From: Coccinella septempunctata | Lineage: Eukaryota; Arthropoda; Insecta; Coleoptera; Coccinellidae | Length of the DNA stretch: 64,000 nucleotides | Assembly (NCBI RefSeq): GCF_907165205.1 | Contig: NC_058190.1 | Span: forward strand, 16,314,001 to 16,378,000 | Direction of reading: 5' to 3' | Shown here: one piece after another, positions 41,068 through 50,535 of the stretch | Layout: each line of letters opens with the position of its first letter | Numbering within the stretch: position 1 is the first letter of the stretch | The notes under the pieces: model-generated | What the model saw: only the letters and a program-made list of their open reading frames with translations | Databases searched by the model: none | Told to the model about the DNA's origin: nothing | Translations under genes and position numbers: made by a program

Positions 41068-41700
41068 AGTGATGCCCACGAGACCAACGAGATGAGACTT
41101 TACTGTAGTCTCGTCTCGTCTCGAGTCTCGTTCGAGAGTCTCGTAAAAGTCTCGTGGTCTCGTCCTTGGTAAAATTTTTTGAAAGCGGAATATTTAAATC
41201 TAATGATTATAACGCATATTCTAGTTTATCTACCAAGGAATTCTTTCCGATTATTTGCCTTTGGAAGTATAATTATAATATTATATAAAATTTATTTATT
41301 GATGGTTCTACTTGTTTCAAGGCCTTTAGAAGTAAATGAAGAAAAAACTTCCGTCTATCGTTCAGTAAATCAAATATCAAAATATCGTTCAGAAGTCAAA
41401 TATCTAGTTAGAATTCTTTTAAATCTGGTGAATGAATCGAGTGCCTCCCGGAGAAGATTTTCACTATTTCGGCCTCATTCGACATACTGTGAAGTTGTTT
41501 TATATGAATTGAATCAGATGTGAATACGGTGCAGTACGGTTGCTCTTGGTGAATAACAATTGCATTAGTGTAAAGAGAGTGAAATTAACTCAATAATTTG
41601 TGACAGTTCTCAACTTCTATCATAACGTAAGAAATTTGTCCCAACAGTGTTAGAATTAATTTATTTAACCATTCTGAATCCAATTTCACACTGTTATTTT
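41068..41700. other. CTCGT-rich palindromic sequence and unrecognised spacer
   Basis: 41070-41165 is packed with inverted GAGAC/GTCTC and CTCGT units beginning agtgatgcccacgagacc. It resembles ends I associate with some hAT elements, but no second end is seen. 41179-41523 contains a leucine/isoleucine-rich open frame without recognisable domains. Nothing else identified. Confidence 0.35.
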
Positions 41701-42065
41701 ACCTCTTGGCAGAGTTTTTTTATTTTTCTCGCTCGCCGACATTTGTATTGATTCACATTGCGCCTCCCGCATCCAGGAAGCGTATTCATAAATCGCTGCC
41801 CGCTCGAGATTAATGCTCTCTTCGGTGCGCGTATTTTCATAATATTGCCTTGTTTTGCTTCAGCAAGAAATTTTTGTTTTGGTTATTTCCTTGACCCTTC
41901 CAGTCTTGTCCTTATCTCCCCTGTTATTCGTGGCCCTCCTTTCTGTGAGAAGTCTCCTGTATAGGCCCACAGAAGTGAAGATTGTAATAACTTGCCATTC
42001 CTCCAAATAATATATATACAAAAAAAAAAAAAACAAAAAAATATCTATCAATATCCAACAACAAT

Positions 42066-42893
42066 ATCAATGTGCTGGATGTCGCAAAACCTATCACCCT
42101 GAGTGCGTTAATTTATCCGATAAGGACGTTGAATACTTGGGGGAGTCTAATTCTAAATGGAGTTGCAATGATTGCGACTCTCGCAAGAGATCGTTGTGTA
42201 GCAAGTCCTAGTCTTCCGGCAGTGATTCTCTTACCATTGAGCATTTCAACCTGCTCATGAATAAAATATCCAGCATGGCCAGTAACTTGAAAAGAATAAA
42301 AAATGATCAATCCACCATTATTGCGGAACTCACCAGATATAGAGAAATACTCGAGGATCACAAGCAAATACTTGACCCCTACGCAATTTCTATAGCAGAT
42401 TTGGAGAGGAAAATTGAAGTCGTCGAGAATTCCCAAGCTAAGCTGACTTCTGACCTCTCTGACATGGTAGAAACGGTTGTTAAGATGAGGACAGAAGCTC
42501 CTAGAGTCAGACCTTTCCGATGATTTTAAAACAGCTTGCGATGTTCTGGGGCATGTCGACCTTGGCGCGCCCAAATTTTTAGTGCGAACTACTTGTTTGG
42601 GCAAGGTACGGTCAGTTCAACATCGTATGCTGAGGGTAACCATTGCTAATCCGGATATCGTAAGCTCACTCTTACGCAATAAGAAAAAACTGCTGAGTAA
42701 TGAGTCATTTAGGAAATACATGCTAACTGATGACAAGACCCCGCAATAGCTCAGGTTCTCGGATTCTCTACGCGTCGAGTTGAGGGACAGGGAGAAAGCC
42801 GGGGAGAAAAATCTTACTATCAAGTATCTTCGAGGGGAATCAGCTATCGTTCCAGTGGATTATGGCAGCATGTCAAAAAACCATCCGGCTCAC
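42066..42893 (+). pseudogene. CR1-like ORF1 with PHD-like zinc finger and coiled coil
   Basis: Starts within YQCAGCRKTYHPECVNLSD and continues KWSCNDCDSRKR: C-x2-C, H-x2-C, W-x-C-x2-C as in PHD fingers of CR1/L2 ORF1 proteins. A TAG follows, then a coiled coil (MNKISSMASNLKRIKNDQST, 42257-42523). After a frameshift comes a C-terminal RRM-adjacent-type segment (HRMLRVTIANPDIVSSLLRN). It would be an RNA-binding chaperone for the LINE. Confidence 0.65.
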
Positions 42894-42895
42894 TA

Positions 42896-43208
42896 AATGA
42901 ATGGACATTCGTCTATTCCAACTTACAATCATTGCATTCCAAATACCGCGAACTACTCTCATTCACTCAGGTATACAATCCTAGCTTCCTACTCAAAACA
43001 GAAACTTGGCTCCATGCAGGCATCCCTGATTCAGCTGTACACATTCCGAATTATGTGCTTTATCGAAGTGATAGTAAGACTACAATCGGTTATGGTGGTG
43101 TATGCATGTACATCAAAAGAAGCATAATGGACTCATCCACGATTTCCATGTATGAAGTGAACGCTATGAGCCTCGATAATATGTTTGCTCACGTAAAATT
43201 TAAAAGCT
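42896..43208 (+). pseudogene. CR1-like endonuclease, first segment
   Basis: YSNLQSLHSKYRELLSFTQV, FLLKTETWLHAGIPDSAVHI, YGGVCMYIKRS and SLDNMFAHVKFKS: the N-terminal half of the AP-type endonuclease (E of TETW is catalytic). A frameshift lies near 42930. The frame ends at AGC T (43205-43208) and continues at 44805, reading KFKS-YSLTIGCVYRP. Confidence 0.8.
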
Positions 43209-43271
43209 TTTTTTTCTGATCGAACCAATATTGAGCTATATCGCCTTAGTTACCATGTGTCATAACACACT

Positions 43272-43326
43272 CATATTTCCCTAGGGAAATATGGAATGTC
43301 AGTTCATATTTCCCTAGGGAAATATG
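43272..43326. promoter_or_regulatory. paired palindromes near left end of the Crypton-like element
   Basis: Two 22-bp perfect palindromes, 43272-43293 and 43305-43326, each made of CATATTTCCC-T-A-GGGAAATATG halves. A related palindrome (GGGAAATATGAATATATTTCC, 44766-44787) lies near the other end. Candidate recombinase binding or crossover sites. Function inferred from position only. Confidence 0.45.
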
Positions 43327-43379
43327 AAACGTCAAATCATATTTCTTTCAAAACGTCAAATCATATTTTATTTCTTTAT

Positions 43380-44590
43380 TTAGTAACAAAATGGAAACTG
43401 CAATTGTTGAAATTTCCACTGAAAGTTTTTCCACCAGACAAAGGAAGAAGAAATATCTTGTTCATAATTATTCTTCGGGGAGACTACAGTTTTCTTGAGA
43501 ACATTCCGTGCAGCAGCAGTCTCGGACGATTCTCCCAAAACGGTCTTCAAAGACTGTGATGCTGCAGATGGCTCTCCCTCCACACCTGCTATCATCTTCG
43601 CTACCTTATTTTTGTGCAGCATACTGTCAGCCAGATAGCCTTCTGTAACAGACGAACTTTTCCAACCACCATGTCTCTTGAGTGTTGTCATTGAGGCTCC
43701 CGCATCGGCAACCAAAGTCGCGGATGTTCGTCTTCCACAATGGCCTGTATACATTTTCGGATTATCTAATCCCAACCATTCAGCAACCTTACTCGGAATT
43801 TTTCCGAAGGTATTTTTGCCGACAGGCTGAAGAGTACACTTCTTATCTCTATAAGCTACGAATAACCTAAGAACGCCTTGCGGACGCAACGCCGAATACT
43901 TCCGCACCAAACAAGCAGCACCCAGATCTTCTTCATCGATTATAGTGAATATTCTTTTTATATCATTCTTAGTTTTTGAGACTTTAATTATGATTACCGA
44001 CCCACGATCTTCGATATCTGAAGATAGCATATTCACCAGCTCTTGTGTTCTGCAGGCGCCAAAGATTTCCATTATTAAAACAACCTTCAAAATTGTGAAT
44101 GTAAAAATCTTATCAACAGAGGAAATCAAAATGAAACTTTTACCTTATACATCAAAAAAACGTCATTAGGAGCTTCACTCAAGAATGTCTTGAGCTGCTC
44201 CCGGGACAACACTGATGATTTTTTAGGAACGTATCCTTTATTTTTGTTCTCAACAAATGCTTCGACTTCATCGAATAATTTGACATCAGTTTTTTCCTTC
44301 AAATGTAGCATTGATCTTAACATCGATAGTTTCGGCCATAACGTGTTTGGTGAATATTTCTGCGACTGGGGATCGAATGAATTAATCATACATCAAGAAT
44401 AACAAGAATAAGAGCAACATACCAAATCTTGGAAATATGCTAAGAAAATATTATCGCTCACACCGTCCACCAAATTTTTTCTTTTCCACTCCTGAAAGCA
44501 ATCGTACTCTCTACTGTAGGCAGCTTGAGATTTGGCCGGAACCAAAGATTAACGGGCTTTTTCCGATTGAGTTTCGACGTAGTTCGACAT
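43380..44590 (-). CDS. tyrosine recombinase, three exons (about 364 codons), one stop near the start
   Basis: Predicted exons 44590-44423, 44365-44144 and 44084-43380, with two phase-0 introns of 57 and 59 bases, both GT...AG (donors GTATGT and GTAAAA, acceptors CCCCAG and TTGAAG). Joining them gives one frame. Catalytic motifs: Arg in GACRTQEL, Lys candidate in VSKTKND, H-x2-R in GHCGRR, His in KRHGGW, and the nucleophile Tyr in EGYLAD. This is the R-K-H-R-H-Y layout of phage-integrase-family recombinases. Codon 14 (44551-44549) is TAA in the assumed first exon, so either the start lies downstream or the copy is inactivated. It would cut and paste the element as a circular intermediate. Confidence 0.75.
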
Positions 44591-44800
44591 TATTTCAATA
44601 ATTTTATTTCTGACAAGACGTCAAAATGAAACCAGTCAACCATGATTTTCAGAAACATGGCCCATAGCAACGTTAAAAATTTAATTATTACAAAAATATA
44701 CAATCTAACAATGATTTCCCCATAACAGATTATTTCAATCAGAAAAAAACTATTGATTACACCACGGGAAATATGAATATATTTCCCTAGTTGTAATAAT

Positions 44801-44916
44801 AGCTATTCTCTCACAATTGGATGTGTTTACCGCCCTAGAGCCTGTGTGGGTGATTCTGCTCTCATTGAACATATCAAACAGCTTACAAGTAGAGATAATT
44901 TATTTATAGCAGGGGA
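44801..44916 (+). pseudogene. CR1-like endonuclease, middle segment
   Basis: YSLTIGCVYRPRACVGD, then ALIEHIKQLTSRDNLFIAGD: the GCVYRP block and the start of the catalytic GDFN block. It is cut after IAG by the Mag-type element, and FNSPDISWP follows at 49374. Confidence 0.8.
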
Positions 44917-45084
44917 TGTATTATATTAATGTGTCTCTATGGTTGTGTATCGCTTAGATCTATGTTCATGTCAATGTCAATCAATAATAGAATGGCCGCT
45001 AGTGAAGCCACGCTTGTATTGTTGTTGCTGAATAGAAACTAGACTTAATCCTTTAGTTTTATTAATGTACCCTTGCATCATACA
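44917..45084 (+). repeat. 5' LTR of the Mag-like element
   Basis: 168 bases, TGTATTATAT...TCATACA. Pairs with 49200-49367 at one mismatch. Confidence 0.9.
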
Positions 45085-45102
45085 TGGTGTCAGGTGTTCA
45101 GG
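45085..45102 (+). promoter_or_regulatory. primer-binding site
   Basis: TGGTGTCAGGTGTTCAGG follows the LTR directly. The first ten bases fit the 3' end of a tRNA-Leu-type acceptor, an identification from memory. The macro-domain gypsy element has the same first twelve bases. Confidence 0.6.
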
Positions 45103-45170
45103 TGTATATTTCTGTAAAAAGTACGTGAATAAACAAATAGTCTGCTTGAAAGACGAACGACTAGACGAGA

Positions 45171-46338
45171 ATGGAGTCATTCTTTAGATCACCAGAACCG
45201 CTGCTTCTAGACGGCAATATATCAGAAAACTGGAAGAGGTTTGAACAAAAATATAATGTTTTTCTTGAAGCCACTGGATTAAAAGACTCGCCAGAACCGA
45301 AGAAAATAGCTGTATTCTTAAACTTGGTGGGAGATGATGGATTGGAGCTGCACAACAGTTTCACCTACAGCGAAGCTGAAAGTAAATCTTTAAGTATGAT
45401 AATGCTCAAATTTTCAGATTACTGTTCCCTAAAAACAAATGAAATCTTTGAGCGCTATAAGTTCAATAAGTATTTATCAAAAGGAAGGTCAAGCGTTCGA
45501 CAGCTTCCTCACTGACCTGAGAAAAGCAGTAAAGACCACAGGATACAAAGAACAGAATGAAATGATAAGAGACAGGATAGTAATGGGAATTCATGACAAA
45601 ACCACGCAAGAAAGACTGCTACGAGAATCAAAATTAACACTGACGAAGGCAATTGAATTTTGCCGAACTGTGGAAGTAAGCAAACAACAGTCGAAAACAT
45701 TGCAAGAAGGTGGTGCAGATGTTCATTTAGATGCTGTAAAGCACAAGAAGCCAAATATGTGCAAATATTGTGGTTACAAACATGATTTTAAGAAAAAGTG
45801 TCCAGCATTTGGAAAAACGTGTGCTAGTTGCCAAGGAAGAAATCATTTTGCGTCTGTTTGCAAAAGCAGAACAAAGAACCACAACAATAAAGGAGACGAA
45901 GGAAGTTCAAGAAAGAAGAAAGTTGATGAGCTACAGAAACAAAACGATGAACCAGACAAGGATGGGACAGATGCTGACAGTAGTGAGTTCTATGTTGATT
46001 CTGTGAAATCAATTGGTGCAGTGGGTGCAAATGTAAGAGAACAAACAGTATGGAAAAAGAAACTTATTGTTGAAGATAAAGAAATTGAATTTAAATTAGA
46101 CACTGGAGCTGAAGTGAGTATTCTTCCTGCATATGCTGTTAAATCTTGCAACTTATCTAGAATAAAACCTACAGATGTAACCTTGGTAGCATATGGTAGT
46201 GAAAAATTTAAGATCAAACCTGTTGGAGAAATTTCTTTAACTTGTAGATGTAATGGTAGGAATGCTATCATCAATTTTATTGTAGTAGATTGTAAAAATC
46301 AAGTTCCATTGTTGGGTTTAACTGGTTGTATACTTTGA
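45171..46338 (+). pseudogene. Gag-protease of the Mag-like element, one frameshift
   Basis: Gag N-terminus from ATG 45171 (LLLDGNISENWKRFEQKYNV, the usual Mag-type start). The frame changes between 45463 and 45480: FNKY then, one base later, YQKEGQAFDSFLTDLRKAV. One extra T in tattta would explain it. Next come two CCHC-type knuckles (CKYCGYKHDFKKKC and CASCQGRNHFASVC) and an aspartic protease with LDTGAEVSIL and the end VPLLGL. It ends with TGA at 46336-46338, overlapping the next frame. Apart from the single indel it looks complete. Confidence 0.85.
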
Positions 46339-49190
46339 AATTGATCAAACGTATAGATAATTTAGTGAAGAACATTGATCTCAAAGTACATGGGAGCAAG
46401 ACAATTTTTAGATCACTTGAGGATATTAAGCTAATGTATCCACAGGTATTTGAAGGCCTTGGTAGATTTCCGAATGAGTATCATATCAGTTTGAAAGAGG
46501 ATGCAGTACCTCATATTTCTGCAATTAGACGAGTTCCTCAAACTCTTAGAGAAAAACTTAAAACTAAACTTGATCAAATGTGTGAATTAGGAGTAATTAG
46601 AAAAGTTGATAAACCAACAGCATTTTTACATCCTTTAGTAATAGTAGAAAAACCTAATGGTGATTTAAGATTGTGTCTTGATCCCAAAAGCTTAAATGAA
46701 AGTATTAAACGAGAACATTTTCTCATACCATCTCTTGAAGAAATAACTTACAAGTTGAGTAACAAAAAATATTTCACCGTTCTTGATATGAAAGATGGGT
46801 ATTGGCAAATTGCTCTGGATGACGCAAGCTGTGACTTATGCACCTTTGGTACGCCCTTCGGAAGATTTCAATTCACAAGATTAGCTTTTGGTATTAATTC
46901 TGCGCCAGAGGCTTTTCAAAAGAAAAATTATGAAGTTTTTGGTGATATTGAAGGTGTAGGATTATATTTTGATGACCTCATTATAACAGGTGAAACAGAG
47001 GGAGAACATGATAAAAATTTAAAAGAAGTTCTTGATCGAGCAATTAAATGCAATTTGAAGTTTAATTTTTCAAAAATTCAGTTCAAAAAAGAAAGTGTCA
47101 GATATATGGGTCAGATTTTTTCAAAAAGTGGAATTTCTACCAACAAGAGTTATACAGATGCTATTATTAAAATGCCATGTCCCCAAAACAAAACTGAATT
47201 ATTAAGATTTTTGGGAATGGTCAAATATGTTAGTAAATTTATACCGAACATGTCAATAATAAGTGCTCCTCTGAGAAATTTAACCAGAAATGATGTAGAC
47301 TGGCAATGGTCAACAACACATCAAGAAGCAGTTGACAATCTAAAAAAATTATTGGTTAATGCACCTGTATTATCTTTCTTTGATCCTGAAAAGTCTATAG
47401 AAATTGAAACAGATAGTTCAAAAGATGGGTTAGGGGCCTGTCTTATTCAAGATGGTCATCCTATCGCATTCGCTTCAAGAAGTTTGGCAAAGAATGAAAT
47501 AAAATTCAGCCAAATTGAAAAAGAATGTCTTGCAATACTATTTGCTGTACAGAAATTTCATTTTTTCATATATGGTTTACCAGTGTTGGTCAATAGTGAT
47601 CATAAACCACTCGAATCAATATTTAAAAAGGAGTTATCGTCAGCAACTCCAAGAATTCAGAGAATGAGATTAAAGTTACTGAGATACAATATTACGGTCA
47701 GATATAAACCAGGTAAATATTTGTATGTAGCTGATACTCTATCAAGAGCTTTTCTAAATGATCGAGAGAACAATTCCGGTGAAGAGATTGATTTTGCAGT
47801 GCATTGTCTAATAAAAAATCTTCCAATATCGGACAAACGTAAAATTCAGATTGCTGAGGAAAGTGAAAAAGATCCAGTGCTACAGCAAGTAAAATTATTC
47901 ATTGATACTTGTTGGCCTGATCAGAAAAATAAAAAAGGTGATCTAAAATATTTTTATAAAGTCAAAGAAGATCTTATTGTTGAAAGCAATTTAATACTAT
48001 TCAAAAATAGATTAGTGCTTCCGTCACAAATGAAAACTGAAATGCTACAATTGCTTCATCAAGGACATTTTGGAATAGAAAAAACAAAAGCCTTAGCAAG
48101 AAGCATATTTTATTGGCCAAGACAAGCGAAAGATATAGAAATGTTTGTGAAGTCGTGTAAGATTTGTGAAAAATTCGCTCGTAAAAATCCAAAACAGCCC
48201 TTGTTACAATATCCGTTACCGCAAAGACCCTGGGAACGTGTAGGTACTGATATATTTACGTATGGTAACCAAAGTTATCTGGTACTATTTGATGCATACT
48301 CAAATTGGTTGGAAATATTGCCAATAACTGATAAAAGCGCTCATGCTGCTATCAAAGTGATGAGACCTATATTTGCAAGGTTTGGTTCCCCAGAGTTTTT
48401 GGTGGCAGATAATGTACCATTTAATAGTTGGCAGTTCAGAAATTTTGCTGATTCCTGGAACTTCAAAATACTGTTCAGAAGTCCACATTTTGCCCGCTCA
48501 AACGGTTTAGCAGAAAAGGCTGTATCAATTGCGAAAAATATTCTTAAAAAAACGGAAGGTAAAGATAGTATAGAGGGTATTGATAGCGCTCTGTTGACTT
48601 ATAGAAATGCTCCACTCAAATATATGGACTACTCCCCAGCGCAATTATTGTTTAGCCGTAGGTGCAAAACAAAGGTGCCTATTTCTGACAGGTTGCTGCA
48701 TCCTGAGTTGTGTAAAAATGTTTTTGAAAAATTAAAGAAAAAGAGGGAAATTAATCTTTTCAATTTCAATAAAAATTGTGGTAAAGATTTGCCTCCAATT
48801 GATAGAGATGCTGATGTTACTGTTTATAATCATCATCATAAGACATGGGAACCAGGAATTGTAATAAATAAACATGAGGCTCCTAGGTCTTACATAATTG
48901 AGGATAAGTTTGGAAATAGCATAAGACGAAATCGTCATGATATAAGGCTATCTAATAACCCTTACATGGCACAACATACTCAGGATTTCACTGATGTCTT
49001 AAATGAAAATTTGCCCAATCAAGAGCCTTGTAAAACAGCAAGTTGTTCTAATCATTCATCAGTAAATAACAATTTGAGTTTTGATGTATCATTTGATACT
49101 AGTGTTGGGTTACCTAGTAATAGTGATAATACTTTAAGAGTTACCCGTTCAGGTCGTACTGTTAAAAGACCTGATAGACTTAATCTTTAA
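46296..49190 (+). CDS. Pol (RT, RNase H, integrase) of the Mag-like element
   Basis: Open from 46296 to the TAA at 49188-49190 with no internal stop. RT: AFLHPLVIVEKPNGDLRLCL, FTVLDMKDGYWQIAL, FGRFQFTRLAFGINSAPEAF, and catalytic YFDD in GLYFDDLIITG. RNase H: IEIETDSSKDGLGACLIQ and NSDHKPLE. Integrase: H-H-C-C finger (HQGHFGIEKTK ... CKICEKF), DDE in VGTDIFTYG, VADNVPFNS and NGLAEKAV. A basic C-terminus ends SGRTVKRPDRL. It has no convincing own start, so expression by frameshift from Gag-protease is likely. Catalytic residues are all present. Confidence 0.9.
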   Translation, partial: KSSSIVGFNWLYTLKLIKRIDNLVKNIDLKVHGSKTIFRSLEDIKLMYPQVFEGLGRFPNEYHISLKEDAVPHISAIRRVPQTLREKLKTKLDQMCELGVIRKVDKPTAFLHPLVIVEKPNGDLRLCLDPKSLNESIKREHFLIPSLEEITYKLSNKKYFTVLDMKDGYWQIALDDASCDLCTFGTPFGRFQFTRLAFGINSAPEAFQKKNYEVFGDIEGVGLYFDDLIITGETEGEHDKNLKEVLDRAIKCNLKFNFSKIQFKKESVRYMGQIFSKSGISTNKSYTDAIIKMPCPQNKTELLRFLGMVKYVSKFIPNMSIISAPLRNLTRNDVDWQWSTTHQEAVDNLKKLLVNAPVLSFFDPEKSIEIETDSSKDGLGACLIQDGHPIAFASRSLAKNEIKFSQIEKECLAILFAVQKFHFFIYGLPVLVNSDHKPLESIFKKELSSATPRIQRMRLKLLRYNITVRYKPGKYLYVADTLSRAFLNDRENNSGEEIDFAVHCLIKNLPISDKRKIQIAEESEKDPVLQQVKLFIDTCWPDQKNKKGDLKYFYKVKEDLIVESNLILFKNRLVLPSQMKTEMLQLLHQGHFGIEKTKALARSIFYWPRQAKDIEMFVKSCKICEKFARKNPKQPLLQYPLPQRPWERVGTDIFTYGNQSYLVLFDAYSNWLEILPITDKSAHAAIKVMRPIFARFGSPEFLVADNVPFNSWQFRNFADSWNFKILFRSPHFARSNGLAEKAVSIAKNILKKTEGKDSIEGIDSALLTYRNAPLKYMDYSPAQLLFSRRCKTKVPISDRLLHPELCKNVFEKLKKKREINLFNFNKNCGKDLPPIDRDADVTVYNHHHKTWEPGIVINKHEAPRSYIIEDKFGNSIRRNRHDIRLSNNPYMAQHTQDFTDVLNENLPNQEPCKTASCSNHSSVNNNLSFDVSFDTSVGLPSNSDNTLRVTRSGRTVKRPDRLNL
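46314..46320 (+). promoter_or_regulatory. possible -1 ribosomal frameshift site G GGT TTA
   Basis: GGGTTTA fits the X-XXY-YYZ slippery pattern and is positioned in the Gag-protease frame as G GGT TTA. A -1 slip enters the pol frame at AAC (46320), giving LLGL-NWLYTLKLIKR with no stop. It lies inside the 43-base overlap of the two frames, right at the protease-RT boundary. No downstream pseudoknot was assessed. Confidence 0.5.
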
Positions 49191-49199
49191 AACTGGAGA

Positions 49200-49367
49200 T
49201 GTATTATATGAATGTGTCTCTATGGTTGTGTATCGCTTAGATCTATGTTCATGTCAATGTCAATCAATAATAGAATGGCCGCTAGTGAAGCCACGCTTGT
49301 ATTGTTGTTGCTGAATAGAAACTAGACTTAATCCTTTAGTTTTATTAATGTACCCTTGCATCATACA
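49200..49367 (+). repeat. 3' LTR of the Mag-like element
   Basis: 168 bases. Preceded by AAAACTGGAGA, a short purine-rich tract. Followed by the GGGGA target duplication. Confidence 0.9.
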
Positions 49368-49372
49368 GGGGA

Positions 49373-49690
49373 CTTCAATTCACCAGACATCTCGTGGCCT
49401 CTCCTCGATCTGCCGACACTTGGATCACCTTCTATCGACTATGCTCTTCTGGTTCAGAACTCTGCTCTATTGCAGTTGGCTGATAAGCCTACGCGGTATC
49501 GCATCTGCCAGAACCCTTCTCTTCTGGATCTGCTTTTATCCCATGATCCCGACCTTACGACAGAGATTGAATATTTTCCACCCTTTGGCAAATCGGATCA
49601 CATCACTCTTCAAACAAAAATCCAGTTTTATACTTCTTCTCGGATTCGTACAAAAAAGGAGATTAAAATTGTTTATTATACGAGGCTTGT
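49373..49690 (+). pseudogene. CR1-like endonuclease, last segment
   Basis: FNSPDISWPLLDLP, FNSPDI completing the GDFN catalytic block, then NPSLLDLLLSHDPDL and FGKSDHITLQ (the SDH end, catalytic Asp-His). The endonuclease is complete once the two insertions are removed. The frame then stops, because RT sequence has been deleted. Confidence 0.8.
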
Positions 49691-50420
49691 TGAGTCTTAA
49701 CAACCCCAGCTCTAACTATGATCTGCTCCAGGAGGACCTGAATATTCTCTCCGACTGGTCCAGGAATTGGTTGCTTCCACTGAACCTTGGAAAGTGTGTA
49801 GTTCTTCACATTGGCAAGCAAAACCCGAAACATCATTACTTTCTGAATGGACATCAGGTAGCTACGACGGAGTCACATGAGGACTTAGGATTGACCATCA
49901 CACCTCACTTGAGCTGGTCTCCTCATGTAAAGAAGTTAACATCCAGAGCAAGGAGCCTCGTCTTTATGATCTCGAAGTGTTTCCGAGGTTGTTCTCCCAC
50001 TGTCTGTTGTAGCTTATACAATACTTATATAAGACCAATTCTCGAATTTGCTGGCCCAGCCTGGTGCCCTATCCTAAAGGCTGACATGGAGCAGCTGGAG
50101 GCGGTACATCGTTGGGTTACTCGCATTCCTTATGGTCCCATCCGTCCTGTATATGAAGAGAGACTCCGTATCTTCAGGTTAACCTCATTTCAGGATCGCC
50201 GACTGAGAGGTGATATGAGATTTCTCCCGCAACACTAATAACTTACGAGGACAGCGGTACAAGTTGATGGAAGAAAACTTCAGGACTACCCAACGACAAA
50301 ACTTCCTGTCCAATAGAATTTTTTCAACCTGGAACGGTTTCCTGCGGACGTGGTTTGTGCTCCCAGTGTGAACGCCTTCAAAAATGGATTCGATTCGGGA
50401 AGATTTCTCCCACATGTTTC
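49691..50420 (+). pseudogene. CR1-like RT C-terminus
   Basis: NYDLLQEDLNILSDWSRNWL, LPLNLGKC, HEDLGLTITPHLSWSPHVKK, RPILEFAGPAWCP, EAVHRWVTRIPYG and YEERLRIFRLTSFQDRRLRG, then after a frameshift near 50220 LSNRIFSTWNGF-like sequence. Same motif order as 6371-7020. The palm with YADD is absent because of a deletion at about 49690. Confidence 0.8.
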
Positions 50421-50535
50421 CTGATTGAGTGATTGAATTCGTATTACTGCACTGTGTCTATTTTTTATTTCTGTTTTTGAGCTTAAAAGGCTTATCCTCA
50501 GCTCTTGTCATTCAATTAATAATAATAATATCGAA

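Larger units (their letters stand above)
43209..44800 (-). mobile_element. Crypton-like tyrosine-recombinase element, 1.59 kb
   Basis: It interrupts the CR1 endonuclease frame between AGCT (43205-43208) and AGCT (44801-44804). One AGCT copy restores the frame exactly. There are no terminal inverted repeats and no DDE transposase. The interior encodes a three-exon tyrosine recombinase on the minus strand. Palindromes built from CATATTTCCC and GGGAAATATG lie near both ends. Short direct repeats plus a tyrosine recombinase are the defining features of Cryptons. Confidence 0.75.
44917..49367 (+). mobile_element. Ty3/gypsy element, Mag-like, almost intact (4451 bp)
   Basis: LTRs 44917-45084 and 49200-49367, 168 bases each, starting TG and ending CA, with one visible difference (t/g at the 11th base). 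Target duplication GGGGA (44912-44916, 49368-49372). The primer-binding site TGGTGTCAGG begins at 45085, one base after the LTR. Gag-protease (45171-46338) and RT-RNase H-integrase (46296-49190) are in different frames. The young age implied by the LTRs means its few defects are recent or are not defects. Confidence 0.9.
41700..50535 (+). mobile_element. CR1-like LINE split by two later insertions
   Basis: The coding order on the plus strand is ORF1 with a PHD-type finger (42066-42893), endonuclease (42896-43208, 44801-44916, 49368-49690), and RT C-terminus (49691-50420). The 3' tail (AAT repeats, 50516-50530) is typical of CR1-like LINEs. Removing 43209-44804 and 44917-49372 restores one continuous endonuclease reading frame, which fixes both insertion boundaries. 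Most of the RT, including YADD, was lost by internal deletion near 49690. The 5' boundary is approximate. Confidence 0.8.

Noticed and set aside
41179..41523. 114-codon hydrophobic frame
   Set aside because: Composition follows AT-rich DNA. No domain, no clean membrane topology, next to a palindromic repeat.
45463..45480. Programmed +1 frameshift within Gag of the Mag-like element
   Set aside because: The break lies inside the capsid-coding part, not at a domain boundary, and one extra T in a T/A run explains it.
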